From the NCBI GenBank assembly GCA_964548655.1, contig CAZJQT010000005.1:1-27896 (forward strand): 27,896 nucleotides of DNA, in the 5' to 3' direction. The stretch is from CAZJQT01 sp964548655 (lineage in GTDB: Bacteria; Patescibacteriota; Saccharimonadia; Saccharimonadales; CAZJQT01). Made by a program: the position numbers and the translations under genes. The notes under the pieces are model-generated. The model was given only the letters and a program-made list of their open reading frames with translations, did no database searches and was not told the origin of the DNA. Shown one piece after another: positions 15,662 through 22,167 of the stretch (position 1 is the stretch's first letter; the number at the start of each line of letters is the position of its first letter).

Positions 15662-16591
15662 CTATTGCTCGGATAAGATCTGGCGGAGTTTGCGTGGTAT
15701 TAAGCTAGCCGCCGCTTTTTTGTCGGCGATGATTGACGGCGCATGGTTATCGGCTTTGGATTGAACAGTGTGCACTTTGCTATAAATAATCTTCAGGTGT
15801 TGTTCTACCACCTTATAGTCAAAATAGCGGTCGTTCTTAACATAAATATGCCACAGTGGCAGATCAACCCGCTGCTGGCAGTTATCCAGGCGCAAAAATT
15901 CGGTAGTTGTAATCATATAAGTTCTTACGTCGTTGGCATGCCACAAGTAAACCTCAAAGTTCATGATCAGCCGCCGATCTTCTTTTTTGAGCCCGGCAAA
16001 TTTTTCTTGGGCATTGTGCGTGCGTGAATAAGCCAGGTGTAAAACTCCCGGGTTCAGCACGATGTTTTTAAAGAAAATTGCTGGCAGGTGGTAGGAGAAT
16101 AGCTTGGCGCCGAGCAAATATGTCCAGTACCGCGGTTTACTAAAGCTGAATTCATCATAACGGGCAAAACCAACCACACTAACCAGCAAATCAACCTTTT
16201 TAGTCAGGTCGGGATAGCGCTGCAGCATCCTGGTGGCGACTACAAAGCCAAAGCTTAGGCCCAAGATAGTCACCCGTTTGCGTTTGTAGCGTAGTTTTAC
16301 AAACGTCGCTAGATAATCAGCTAAATTATCAATCGTCGGCCGACGGTCAATCTTAAAGAAACTGTCCATGCCGCCAAAACCAGGCAAGTCTGGCATAGTG
16401 ACGTTGCCGTACTGGCTCAGATCCTGCATGATGCCCCACCAACGCTCCAAGCTAGAATGGTGCCCGTAGATAAACAAAATCTCACGGGTCTTGTTGGTAC
16501 TAGCTGGCAAGTGCAGCATCCGACCATTTAAGCCATTTATATATAGTGGCTGGATGTAGTCGGCCGCAGATGGACTTTGTTTTTTAGGCAT
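15662..16591 (-). CDS. Alpha/beta hydrolase
   Basis: This is a 309-residue alpha/beta hydrolase fold protein. The oxyanion segment is YGHHSSLERWW (42-52), followed by MPDLPGFG (66-73). The nucleophile elbow is GLSFG with Ser113, the acid is probably Asp254 or Asp258 in NDRYFD, and the base is His283 in ADNHAPS. All three triad members can be placed, so it should be an active esterase, lipase or related enzyme. A cap region of about 90 residues (about 145-235) is rich in aromatic residues, suggesting a hydrophobic substrate. It lies 16 nt upstream of the PimA-like gene in the same direction. A role in envelope lipid turnover is inferred only from the neighbours. Confidence 0.82.
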   Translation of the reverse strand: MPKKQSPSAADYIQPLYINGLNGRMLHLPASTNKTREILFIYGHHSSLERWWGIMQDLSQYGNVTMPDLPGFGGMDSFFKIDRRPTIDNLADYLATFVKLRYKRKRVTILGLSFGFVVATRMLQRYPDLTKKVDLLVSVVGFARYDEFSFSKPRYWTYLLGAKLFSYHLPAIFFKNIVLNPGVLHLAYSRTHNAQEKFAGLKKEDRRLIMNFEVYLWHANDVRTYMITTTEFLRLDNCQQRVDLPLWHIYVKNDRYFDYKVVEQHLKIIYSKVHTVQSKADNHAPSIIADKKAAASLIPRKLRQILSEQ

Positions 16592-16646
16592 TGTCTATAC
16601 AATCTACAGTAGCCAGCGGACATTATCAAGAAATAATACTCAATTT

Positions 16647-17906
16647 TTACAAGTGACCTGCCATATGAAACAGCCGGTACCAAACGCTCGGCTGTTTTAG
16701 TTCACTAGCAGGCAGTAGCTTAACTTCAGCGCTGTAGCTACCTGAGTGGGCTTTGATAGTACCAACCGGCGTGTGGGCGTCAATCGGCAAACTTAGGTTG
16801 CTAATCTCAACGCTCAAAGCCGGCGGTTTGGACGGCCAGGCTAGTACGCTCAAGTCAGCTTGGGCGATAATTGGTACACTAACACTGCCGCCACGGGTAA
16901 TTTGGCCATATTGTTGGCCTTTTTTTATGACTTGTTTGGTCTGGATATTGGCAAAAGTACTATCAATTAGACCAGGGGCGTCGTGCATGCTGGTAGACAG
17001 AGATGGCGCGCCCAAAATAACGCCGACTACTGTAAAATCTTGCCCATTTATGATGCGTTTGGCCGCAAACATATAACAGCCGCCGGCTTCTTCGGTATTA
17101 CCAGTCTTAATACCAATTACCCCGTTGCTACCTAACAAACGATTAACATTATAAACCGTGCCTACTACTGGTAAGCTAGCGGCTCTCTGGGCGGCAATCT
17201 GGGCGATCACTGGTTGGTCCATAGCATTTTCGGCTAGTTTGGTTAGATCCATGGCCGTGCTGGTAGTGTTTGGCGAATAGCCGCTGGCATCAGCAATGTG
17301 GGTGTTGGTCATGCCGATTGACTCTACAAAGTTGTTAACAAACTGCAGGTAGCCGTCCTGCGACCCAAAAGCCCAGTCAGTCATAATAACGGCTATATTG
17401 TTGGCTGACGGCAATAGCAACGCCTGGAGTGCTTGGTACTGGCTGATCTTCTCACCAGCCGCAACTTCTACAACTGACTGACCTTCACTCAGATATTGGT
17501 TGTATAGATCTTGGTCGGCTACGGTAATGGTTATATCCGGGCCTGGCTGGCTGGTAGCCAGTGGCTTAGCTTTTAAAACCGCTAGGGCGGTAACGACTTT
17601 GGCTACGCTGGCAATTGGGAAAGGCTTTTGATCACCATGACTTTCTAGTGGCCCAAAACCAACTATGCCTATGGCCGACTGTCCATAGTTGGGCCATTTT
17701 AGATTCACGCCTTTATTTACATCTGGGAGTGGTTGGTTGGCAGTGTAGCTTAAGGCTGGCAAAGGCAGCGTCAAGCTCAAGGTGACGTAAAATACTAGAA
17801 TTAGTACGAGCAGGGTACTGACTACTCTGTAGGCATAGCGTCTTTTTTGGTTCTTAGCTCGACGAACCTGTCTGATTTTTAAAGCCTTGGGGTCAAGCAC
17901 GTGCAT
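16647..17906 (-). CDS. D-alanyl-D-alanine carboxypeptidase (S11 family)
   Basis: Peptidase S11 enzymes trim the terminal D-Ala from peptidoglycan stem peptides at the outer face of the membrane. From the ATG at 17906 the protein has 419 residues: a basic cytoplasmic start, one membrane segment (about 28-50, probably an uncleaved anchor), then the penicillin-binding domain. The three active-site motifs are present: SVAK (100-103), SAN (167-169) and KTG (267-269). The C-terminal part (about 310-410) looks like the beta-rich PBP5-type domain. The frame extends to 17948, but the upstream codons run across a TATACT -10 element, so the later ATG is preferred. Confidence 0.9.
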   Translation of the reverse strand: MHVLDPKALKIRQVRRAKNQKRRYAYRVVSTLLVLILVFYVTLSLTLPLPALSYTANQPLPDVNKGVNLKWPNYGQSAIGIVGFGPLESHGDQKPFPIASVAKVVTALAVLKAKPLATSQPGPDITITVADQDLYNQYLSEGQSVVEVAAGEKISQYQALQALLLPSANNIAVIMTDWAFGSQDGYLQFVNNFVESIGMTNTHIADASGYSPNTTSTAMDLTKLAENAMDQPVIAQIAAQRAASLPVVGTVYNVNRLLGSNGVIGIKTGNTEEAGGCYMFAAKRIINGQDFTVVGVILGAPSLSTSMHDAPGLIDSTFANIQTKQVIKKGQQYGQITRGGSVSVPIIAQADLSVLAWPSKPPALSVEISNLSLPIDAHTPVGTIKAHSGSYSAEVKLLPASELKQPSVWYRLFHMAGHL

Positions 17907-17916
17907 TATGGTCTCT

Positions 17917-17922
17917 AGTATA
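17917..17922 (-). promoter_or_regulatory. -10 element of the carboxypeptidase gene
   Basis: TATACT on the minus strand lies 10 nt before the ATG at 17906. The -35 is poor. It supports the shorter start and a very short or absent leader. Confidence 0.45.
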
Positions 17923-17989
17923 ACCCACGTAATCTGTTCATAAGTCATTGTAAAAAAGGCGACTATCCCCTCATAGCAAGTAGCGGTGG

Positions 17990-17995
17990 TATCAT
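17990..17995 (+). promoter_or_regulatory. Possible -10 element of the 65-aa gene
   Basis: TATCAT lies 6 nt before the ATG at 18002, with no Shine-Dalgarno sequence and no clear -35. This is the same leaderless arrangement as other genes in the window, with a weaker hexamer. Confidence 0.35.
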
Positions 17996-18001
17996 AAGTT
18001 T

Positions 18002-18199
18002 ATGAAAAATAAACGGCACTCGTACTTTGGCAAGCTGGGTATTCCAGGATTTATTCTGCTAGTAATAATATGTGTTTCGGCTCTTAGCACTGTGGATGCC
18101 AGTTATAGGGACACTGTCATTATGGGTTTTCTGGGAGGGTTGCTTGTTGGCGTTATTTTAGCAAGTGCGTACCCAAACCAAGACAAAGACAGCAAGTAA
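18002..18199 (+). CDS. Small two-helix membrane protein, 65 aa
   Basis: The family is not recognised. The 65-residue protein has a basic start (MKNKRHSYFGK), a hydrophobic helix (about 13-32), a short polar turn with Asp and Arg, a second glycine-rich hydrophobic helix (about 37-56) and a charged tail. By charge, both ends should be cytoplasmic. It is divergent from the carboxypeptidase and convergent with the 82-aa gene, with 7 nt between the stops. The distinct hydrophobic pattern and compact placement argue for a real gene. Confidence 0.6.
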   Translation: MKNKRHSYFGKLGIPGFILLVIICVSALSTVDASYRDTVIMGFLGGLLVGVILASAYPNQDKDSK

Positions 18200-18206
18200 A
18201 CAGAGA

Positions 18207-18455
18207 CTATCTGTTAAATAGTAAGTCTACGCTCTTCTGTAGGCTGTCTACATTGTCACTGACATTATTTATATTCCGGTTTATGCTGCTGGATTGAGTA
18301 TCCACGTTGCTGCTTACAGCACTCAGCTGAACGGACAAAGCAGTTTGGCTTTTCTTAAGATTGTTGATTTGGTAAATTGCATAGCCCAGACCTGCCATCA
18401 AAGCCAAAATAGCAACAGCCGATAAGATTAGATACGCCTTTAGATATTTCTTCAT
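18207..18455 (-). CDS. Small membrane-anchored coiled-coil protein, 82 aa
   Basis: A single N-terminal membrane helix (about 5-29) follows a lysine start. The rest (about 33-80) is polar with regularly spaced Leu, Val and Ile residues and many Ser, Asn and Asp, consistent with an extracytoplasmic coiled coil. It has no cysteine and no catalytic motif, so a scaffold or phage-lysis-like role can be guessed but not supported. It has a very good Shine-Dalgarno site (AAGGAGGG) and an extended -10 promoter, which suggests solid expression. Confidence 0.65.
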   Translation of the reverse strand: MKKYLKAYLILSAVAILALMAGLGYAIYQINNLKKSQTALSVQLSAVSSNVDTQSSSINRNINNVSDNVDSLQKSVDLLFNR

Positions 18456-18476
18456 AAACCCTCCTTATTTATTTTC

Positions 18477-18485
18477 ATTGTAGCA
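18477..18485 (-). promoter_or_regulatory. Extended -10 promoter of the 82-aa gene
   Basis: TGCTACAAT on the minus strand lies about 21 nt before the start codon at 18455, leaving room for the AAGGAGGG ribosome-binding site. It matches the extended -10 in front of ybaB exactly (TGCTACAAT). Confidence 0.55.
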
Positions 18486-18491
18486 CCCATA

Positions 18492-18520
18492 TTGCAGCAC
18501 CTTGGCATAGGGGGTACAAT
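18492..18520 (+). promoter_or_regulatory. Candidate promoter toward the 435-aa gene
   Basis: TTGCAG (18492-18497) and TACAAT (18515-18520) are separated by 17 bp. A transcript from here would have a leader of about 135 nt before 18663. That leader carries a GAGCTTC (18533-18539) / GAAGCTC (18558-18564) hairpin and then the hairpin at the ribosome-binding site. It is divergent from the 82-aa gene. No gene was found between 18456 and 18662. Confidence 0.45.
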
Positions 18521-18624
18521 TAACTCATATTGGAGCTTCAGGCGTCTCACTCGGACAGAAGCTCATGGCTAGCAGACAAAGGTCGTTATAAATAATACGG
18601 CAGAATTTGTATTGCAAAGCATGT

Positions 18625-18662
18625 GTTACACGCTAAACTGTTAGTAGTAACAGGAGTGTAAC
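18625..18662 (+). promoter_or_regulatory. Nested inverted repeat covering the ribosome-binding site
   Basis: GTTACAC (18625-18631) and GTGTAAC (18656-18662) are perfect inverted repeats. Inside them, CTGTTA (18638-18643) pairs with TAACAG (18648-18653) across GTAG. The Shine-Dalgarno AGGAG (18652-18656) lies within the right-hand arms, and the repeat ends immediately before the ATG at 18663. As RNA it would hide the ribosome-binding site; as DNA it could be an operator. Confidence 0.6.
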
Positions 18663-19970
18663 ATGGTAGATAACGTTTTTAGACTAATGTCCGCAGTAGA
18701 AGCCGAAGACGAATTAGGCGCTAAATACTTCTACCGGCAGCGTACTTATAGGTATCAAAAGGCCGGTAAGCTTAAAGCTTTCGGATTTCGGGGTCAACAG
18801 TGTTTTCTGCCCCACAAACTGCTGGGCGTATATATAGATGAACTAAAAGCCAAAATCTTAACTACAGTTCCGGAATTGAAGGACGCTAACATATTTTATG
18901 ACGAAGAAACTCACCGCATGGTTGTTGACGGTATTTTTGGTAAATATGTGGCCGTACAAACTGATAAAGAAAACCAAGAAGACCTTATCAACAAACTGCT
19001 GGCTGTAAGAGAGTGGGTTATGACCGAAGAGCCAGAAGAGTTAGATGAAGTTATTCTTACTGAAGAGGAAGTAGCACCTGAAGAAGTTGTACCTGTGGAA
19101 AAAGGTGTTACCATCTCTGTTGAGGAGAAGCCATCCCCAGGAGTTTTCCCCAGCGAAATACAGTTTATGCAGATTGATACTGGTACTGTTGAGGGGGTTG
19201 AGGTAAAAAGTTTTACTCTGATGAGTTTGCCGTCTATGGCTAACTTCATCGGAGTTAGAAGTGATATGTTTGCACGGTGGGTACAGAAAACGAGCTTTAA
19301 CAACTTTGTAGTGAGCATCCACGGAAGTAAAATTGGTGGTCCGCAAATCAGCGGACCATTCAAAAAGGGCTTTGAGAAAGGCTATACACCCCTGCTACCG
19401 CTTGAGCTTGTACCTGAAGTTCTCGTCGCTTTACGGCAAAGCGGACTAACACCTGACTATCCTGCACGAGCAGAGCAACTGTACATGGTTGCGAAATCTA
19501 CACTTGAGGCGGTTGGTTTAGCGATTTCCGGCAATGAAGATAAAGCAGCCGCTGAACTTGCAAAGGTCAGTGAGGGACTGGGTATTAGTGCCGCTAACCA
19601 AGTTATTGAAATATTCAAACGTTACGAGTCTAGGCCATTTCAAGTTAAAGAAAATAAAAGGTTCCGTGGCAAGGTTACTAGTTTGGGGCAGGATATTAAA
19701 GTCGTTACCGGTGAAATTACTTTTGGGGTAACTGGCAGGCTACCGGGAGCTTGGATAGCTTTAGGTACAGCAAAAAAACTGCCTGCCAAGGACCGCACTT
19801 CGGGCCGTGAGGTTATGCGCCATATTTCACCCGAGGATAGTGTTGGCGTAACTTTCAGTGAAAGCCACTTCATAAAGGACCATACTAATATGGAAGAGGT
19901 TAAAAAGACTGGCATACAAGGCAAAGAATTTTATAAGCGACTAAAGGACGTGGGTCTGCTTGATGACTAG
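18663..19970 (+). CDS. Unknown 435-aa protein with two possible HTH segments
   Basis: The family is not recognised. The N-terminal part (about 18-60) reads like a MerR/excisionase-type helix-turn-helix, with YRQRTYRYQKAGKLKAF. An acidic linker (about 121-160, rich in Glu and Val) separates it from a second region where SLPSMANFIGVRSDMFARW (188-206) again looks like a helix-turn-helix. The C-terminal third has a conserved-looking block with DRTSGREVM and GIQGKEFYKRLKDVGLLD. This suggests a DNA-binding regulator or mobile-element protein. Its own ribosome-binding site sits in a nested inverted repeat, which fits autoregulation. The transposase gene follows after 73 nt. Function is not assigned. 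Confidence 0.75.
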   Translation: MVDNVFRLMSAVEAEDELGAKYFYRQRTYRYQKAGKLKAFGFRGQQCFLPHKLLGVYIDELKAKILTTVPELKDANIFYDEETHRMVVDGIFGKYVAVQTDKENQEDLINKLLAVREWVMTEEPEELDEVILTEEEVAPEEVVPVEKGVTISVEEKPSPGVFPSEIQFMQIDTGTVEGVEVKSFTLMSLPSMANFIGVRSDMFARWVQKTSFNNFVVSIHGSKIGGPQISGPFKKGFEKGYTPLLPLELVPEVLVALRQSGLTPDYPARAEQLYMVAKSTLEAVGLAISGNEDKAAAELAKVSEGLGISAANQVIEIFKRYESRPFQVKENKRFRGKVTSLGQDIKVVTGEITFGVTGRLPGAWIALGTAKKLPAKDRTSGREVMRHISPEDSVGVTFSESHFIKDHTNMEEVKKTGIQGKEFYKRLKDVGLLDD

Positions 19971-20008
19971 TGAATTATAAGTACAACCTCTTATCTGTTA
20001 TTTATTCC

Positions 20009-20037
20009 TTTACTAGCAAGTAATCATTTGCTACAAT
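20009..20037 (+). promoter_or_regulatory. Extended -10 promoter of the transposase gene
   Basis: TTTACT (20009-20014), a 17-bp spacer ending in TGC, and TACAAT (20032-20037) lie 6 nt before the ATG at 20044. This predicts a leaderless transposase mRNA. Confidence 0.55.
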
Positions 20038-20043
20038 GTAGCT

Positions 20044-20898
20044 ATGAGATACACCTTTAAGCAATTCAAAGCTGAATACCCTGATGACGGGGCTTGCTTA
20101 AAGGCCGTACTGGAAAACCGCTATGGTAAGACCTGTCCACGCTGTGGAGTTGTGGGCGTGAAGTTCCACCCAATCACGGGACGTAAGGGCTTTGTTTGCT
20201 CTGAGTGTGACCGCCATATCTACCCTCTAGCCGATACAATCTTCCGCAAGTCAGAAACTAGCCTCTGGAGCTGGTTCTACGCCATATACCTATTCTCGGT
20301 ATCTAAAAATGGTGTTTCTGCCAAGGAATTGGAACGACATCTAGGAGTAACTTATAAGACAGCTTGGCGCATGGCTACGCAAATCCGTTTGCTGATGGAT
20401 GATAATCCTAAACTAGGCGGTGAAGTTGAAGTAGATGAAACCTATATCGGCGGTAAGGGCTGGAATAAGAAAGCCTATCGCAACAATGATAGGGATAATA
20501 AATCTATCGTGTTCGGCATGGTAGAACGTAACGGAAATGCGGTTGCTAAGCATGTTAAAAGTTCCGGGGCACGAGCATTGTTACCAGAAATACAAACCAA
20601 TGTAGAACCTAATACCCAAATATATAGCGATGAATACGGCTCATACAAAGCCCTTACTAAACTTGGCTACAAGCACGATACCGTTCACCATAGGTCTTTA
20701 CAGTATCGCCACGGCAACGCTTCTACGAATACTATAGAGGGTTTCTGGTCGCAACTAAAACGCTCCCTAGACGGCACACACCATGTTGTATCGCCCAAAT
20801 ACCTACAGAACTATGTAAACCAATTTGTGTTTATGTATAACTACCGAGATACAGCTATTTGTCCGGTGCTTTTGGAACGGGCTGCGAAGCTTTCTTAA
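20044..20898 (+). CDS. IS1595-family (ISXO2-like) transposase
   Basis: The 284-residue protein has the standard IS1595 layout. There is an N-terminal zinc ribbon with CPRC (31-34) and CSEC (52-55), a helix-turn-helix (about 90-112), and the ISXO2-like DDE domain. The acidic residues are likely Asp131 in VEVDETYIGGK, Asp196 in YSDEYGSY and Glu232 in NTIEGFWSQLKR. Length and motifs are intact, so it could be active. I could not find convincing terminal inverted repeats or target duplications on either side, and the neighbouring genes lie very close (4-nt convergent overlap with the 138-aa gene), so this may be a truncated or immobile copy. Confidence 0.88.
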   Translation: MRYTFKQFKAEYPDDGACLKAVLENRYGKTCPRCGVVGVKFHPITGRKGFVCSECDRHIYPLADTIFRKSETSLWSWFYAIYLFSVSKNGVSAKELERHLGVTYKTAWRMATQIRLLMDDNPKLGGEVEVDETYIGGKGWNKKAYRNNDRDNKSIVFGMVERNGNAVAKHVKSSGARALLPEIQTNVEPNTQIYSDEYGSYKALTKLGYKHDTVHHRSLQYRHGNASTNTIEGFWSQLKRSLDGTHHVVSPKYLQNYVNQFVFMYNYRDTAICPVLLERAAKLS

Positions 20899-21311
20899 TT
20901 AGTCGTTTGAATAGTTTCTTTCCCATTACTATCTAATCTTATCACTGTCGTGGTCGGTTTTGGTGGTTTATTATGAATTGAAATTATTATTGCTGTAACT
21001 GCCGAGAATAAGGCAACCATACTTGCCAACAAAGTGGCTATATATATTCTGTGTTGTGCCCGTAGCCCTTTATTTATTGCATCTCTGTCTTGCTCAAGTC
21101 TTGCTACTGCGAGTTTCCGGCTATTACGGCGCTCAACATCAGCAACAGTATCGCCTATACCAATAGGACGAAAAGTGTAGTCAGTCAGCATGGTGTCAAC
21201 CTCATGTATTTCAAGCACGGGCGTGTAGCCGTCTGAGCGGTAAGGTGTAAGAGCACGCTTAACAGCTGTCCACCACTTATTAAGGCGACCCTCTTTAGTC
21301 TTCTTTGCCAT
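20895..21311 (-). CDS. Hypothetical protein with C-terminal membrane helix, 138 aa
   Basis: The family is not recognised. A basic N-terminal region (1-25) and a charged, probably helical middle (about 55-87) lead to one hydrophobic helix (about 88-112), followed by a polar tail rich in Thr, Pro and Lys. The N-terminal part is likely cytoplasmic. It starts with ATG at 21311, 6 nt after a perfect TATAAT and with no Shine-Dalgarno sequence, so it is probably leaderless. It is divergent from the 163-aa gene and convergent with the transposase, overlapping its end by 3-4 nt. Confidence 0.6.
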   Translation of the reverse strand: MAKKTKEGRLNKWWTAVKRALTPYRSDGYTPVLEIHEVDTMLTDYTFRPIGIGDTVADVERRNSRKLAVARLEQDRDAINKGLRAQHRIYIATLLASMVALFSAVTAIIISIHNKPPKPTTTVIRLDSNGKETIQTTN

Positions 21312-21317
21312 ACCTGA

Positions 21318-21336
21318 ATTATACCCCTAAAGGGTA
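21318..21336 (-). promoter_or_regulatory. Leaderless promoter with overlapping inverted repeat
   Basis: TATAAT (21318-21323 read on the minus strand) ends 6 nt before the ATG of the 138-aa gene. TACCC (21322-21326) and GGGTA (21332-21336) form a perfect inverted repeat overlapping the upstream edge of the -10. It could be a repressor site. Confidence 0.5.
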
Positions 21337-21375
21337 ATTTACTTGCTGTCATGGTATAGTCGCCGTAAAAAATAC

Positions 21376-21404
21376 TTGACAGCCATTTGCAACAAGCGTA
21401 TACC
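21376..21404 (+). promoter_or_regulatory. Promoter of the 163-aa gene
   Basis: A perfect TTGACA (21376-21381), 17 bp, then TATACC (21399-21404). Transcription would start near 21411, which rules out the in-frame starts at 21343 and 21406 and supports ATG 21445. Confidence 0.7.
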
Positions 21405-21444
21405 GATGGTAGACGCAATTAAACTCATACAAAAAGAGGCAGAA

Positions 21445-21936
21445 ATGACAATATTGGAGTTAGACCGTTTTGTTGATGAAGACGGTGAATATCAAGAACC
21501 GCACCCTGAACGCCGCTGGGGGTTCATTCCCGAGGAGCTTGAACCAGCTAGTCACATAAAAAAACATCATGGCGGTATTGTCGAAATCTTGCGTGACGTG
21601 GCTGATGGTTCCAAATGTGATGTTGAAGGCCAGAAATATTTTGTTGTGCACCGGAGAGAAAACGGAAACTTTATAACTTCTTTGGAAACTGTCAAAACAC
21701 TTCGAAGGGTAAACAGGGATATCAAGGTCCTGCAAAATCATGCTTATTCGATATTGGAGTGTCCTGATGGGATATACAGATACGAGGATCATGAGTTTAG
21801 GGATATCTTAGCCCCTGGCCGCCCACTACAAAGAATTGAATATCCAGACACCGTCAATGTCGAGAGCGAAAGCGGCCTCAAGCTTTTCTGGCAATTCGCC
21901 CAAGAGATAAATGAATCTTTGAGACAACCAGCTTAA
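21445..21936 (+). CDS. Hypothetical protein, 163 aa
   Basis: The family is not recognised. It is an acidic soluble protein with no signal peptide, membrane helix or cysteine cluster. It has an N-terminal stretch with many Glu and Pro residues, a central mixed region with VEGQKYFVVHRRENGNF, and a C-terminal helix. The frame extends upstream to 21343, but the promoter at 21376-21404 places the transcript start downstream of those codons, and AGAGG (21435-21439) lies at the right distance from ATG 21445. The -35 of the tRNA-Gln promoter lies inside its last codons. It diverges from the 138-aa membrane protein gene. Confidence 0.65.
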   Translation: MTILELDRFVDEDGEYQEPHPERRWGFIPEELEPASHIKKHHGGIVEILRDVADGSKCDVEGQKYFVVHRRENGNFITSLETVKTLRRVNRDIKVLQNHAYSILECPDGIYRYEDHEFRDILAPGRPLQRIEYPDTVNVESESGLKLFWQFAQEINESLRQPA

Positions 21937-21947
21937 TAAGCTATAAT
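21919..21947 (+). promoter_or_regulatory. Promoter of tRNA-Gln
   Basis: TTGAGA (21919-21924), 17 bp, and a perfect TATAAT (21942-21947). Transcription would start near 21954, about 30 nt before the mature tRNA end. The -35 is within the end of the upstream coding region. Confidence 0.7.
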
Positions 21948-21960
21948 CAATCTGTTCTTT

Positions 21961-21979
21961 GGCACGTATTATACGTGCC
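21961..21979. repeat. Perfect palindrome between promoter and tRNA-Gln
   Basis: GGCACGTAT and ATACGTGCC are perfect inverted repeats around one T. It starts about 7 nt after the predicted transcript start and ends 5 nt before the tRNA. In RNA it would form a 7-bp stem with a 5-nt loop in the tRNA 5' leader; in DNA it is an excellent dimer-binding site. Confidence 0.65.
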
Positions 21980-21984
21980 GACGT

Positions 21985-22059
21985 TGGGACGTGGCCAAGT
22001 GGTAAGGCACCAGTTTTTGGTACTGGCATTCGTAGGTTCGAATCCTACCGTCCCAGCCA
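21985..22059 (+). tRNA. tRNA-Gln (anticodon UUG), CCA encoded
   Basis: The acceptor stem TGGGACG (21985-21991) pairs with CGTCCCA (22049-22055), followed by discriminator G and an encoded CCA (22057-22059). The D arm is GCC/GGC. The anticodon stem CCAGT/ACTGG encloses the loop TTTTGGT, giving anticodon TTG, which reads CAA (Gln). The T arm GTAGG/CCTAC encloses TTCGAAT. All four arms are regular. Confidence 0.95.
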
Positions 22060-22152
22060 GTATATGTTGGAGCTTAAGTCAGATCTGTAGTTACGCTACC
22101 TTTCATTAGTTCTTGGTTGAATACTCTGTTGTATTTTTTATAATAATTTGAT

Positions 22153-22158
22153 TATAAT
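22153..22158 (+). promoter_or_regulatory. -10 element of the cytochrome b gene
   Basis: A perfect TATAAT lies 9 nt before the ATG at 22168, with a possible TTGTAT (22129-22134) as -35 at 18 bp. There is no Shine-Dalgarno sequence, so a leaderless mRNA is expected. Confidence 0.55.
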
Positions 22159-22167
22159 ATAAGCGTA

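Noticed and set aside
21343..21444. Upstream in-frame starts (TTG 21343, ATG 21406) for the 163-aa gene.
   Set aside because: They lie before or within the TTGACA/TATACC promoter, and the ATG at 21445 has a well-placed AGAGG.
18529..22078. Short direct repeat TTGGAGCTT near 18530 and near 22068, flanking the accessory stretch, as possible attachment sites.
   Set aside because: Only nine bases match, neither copy lies in the tRNA 3' end, and such a match can occur by chance over this distance.
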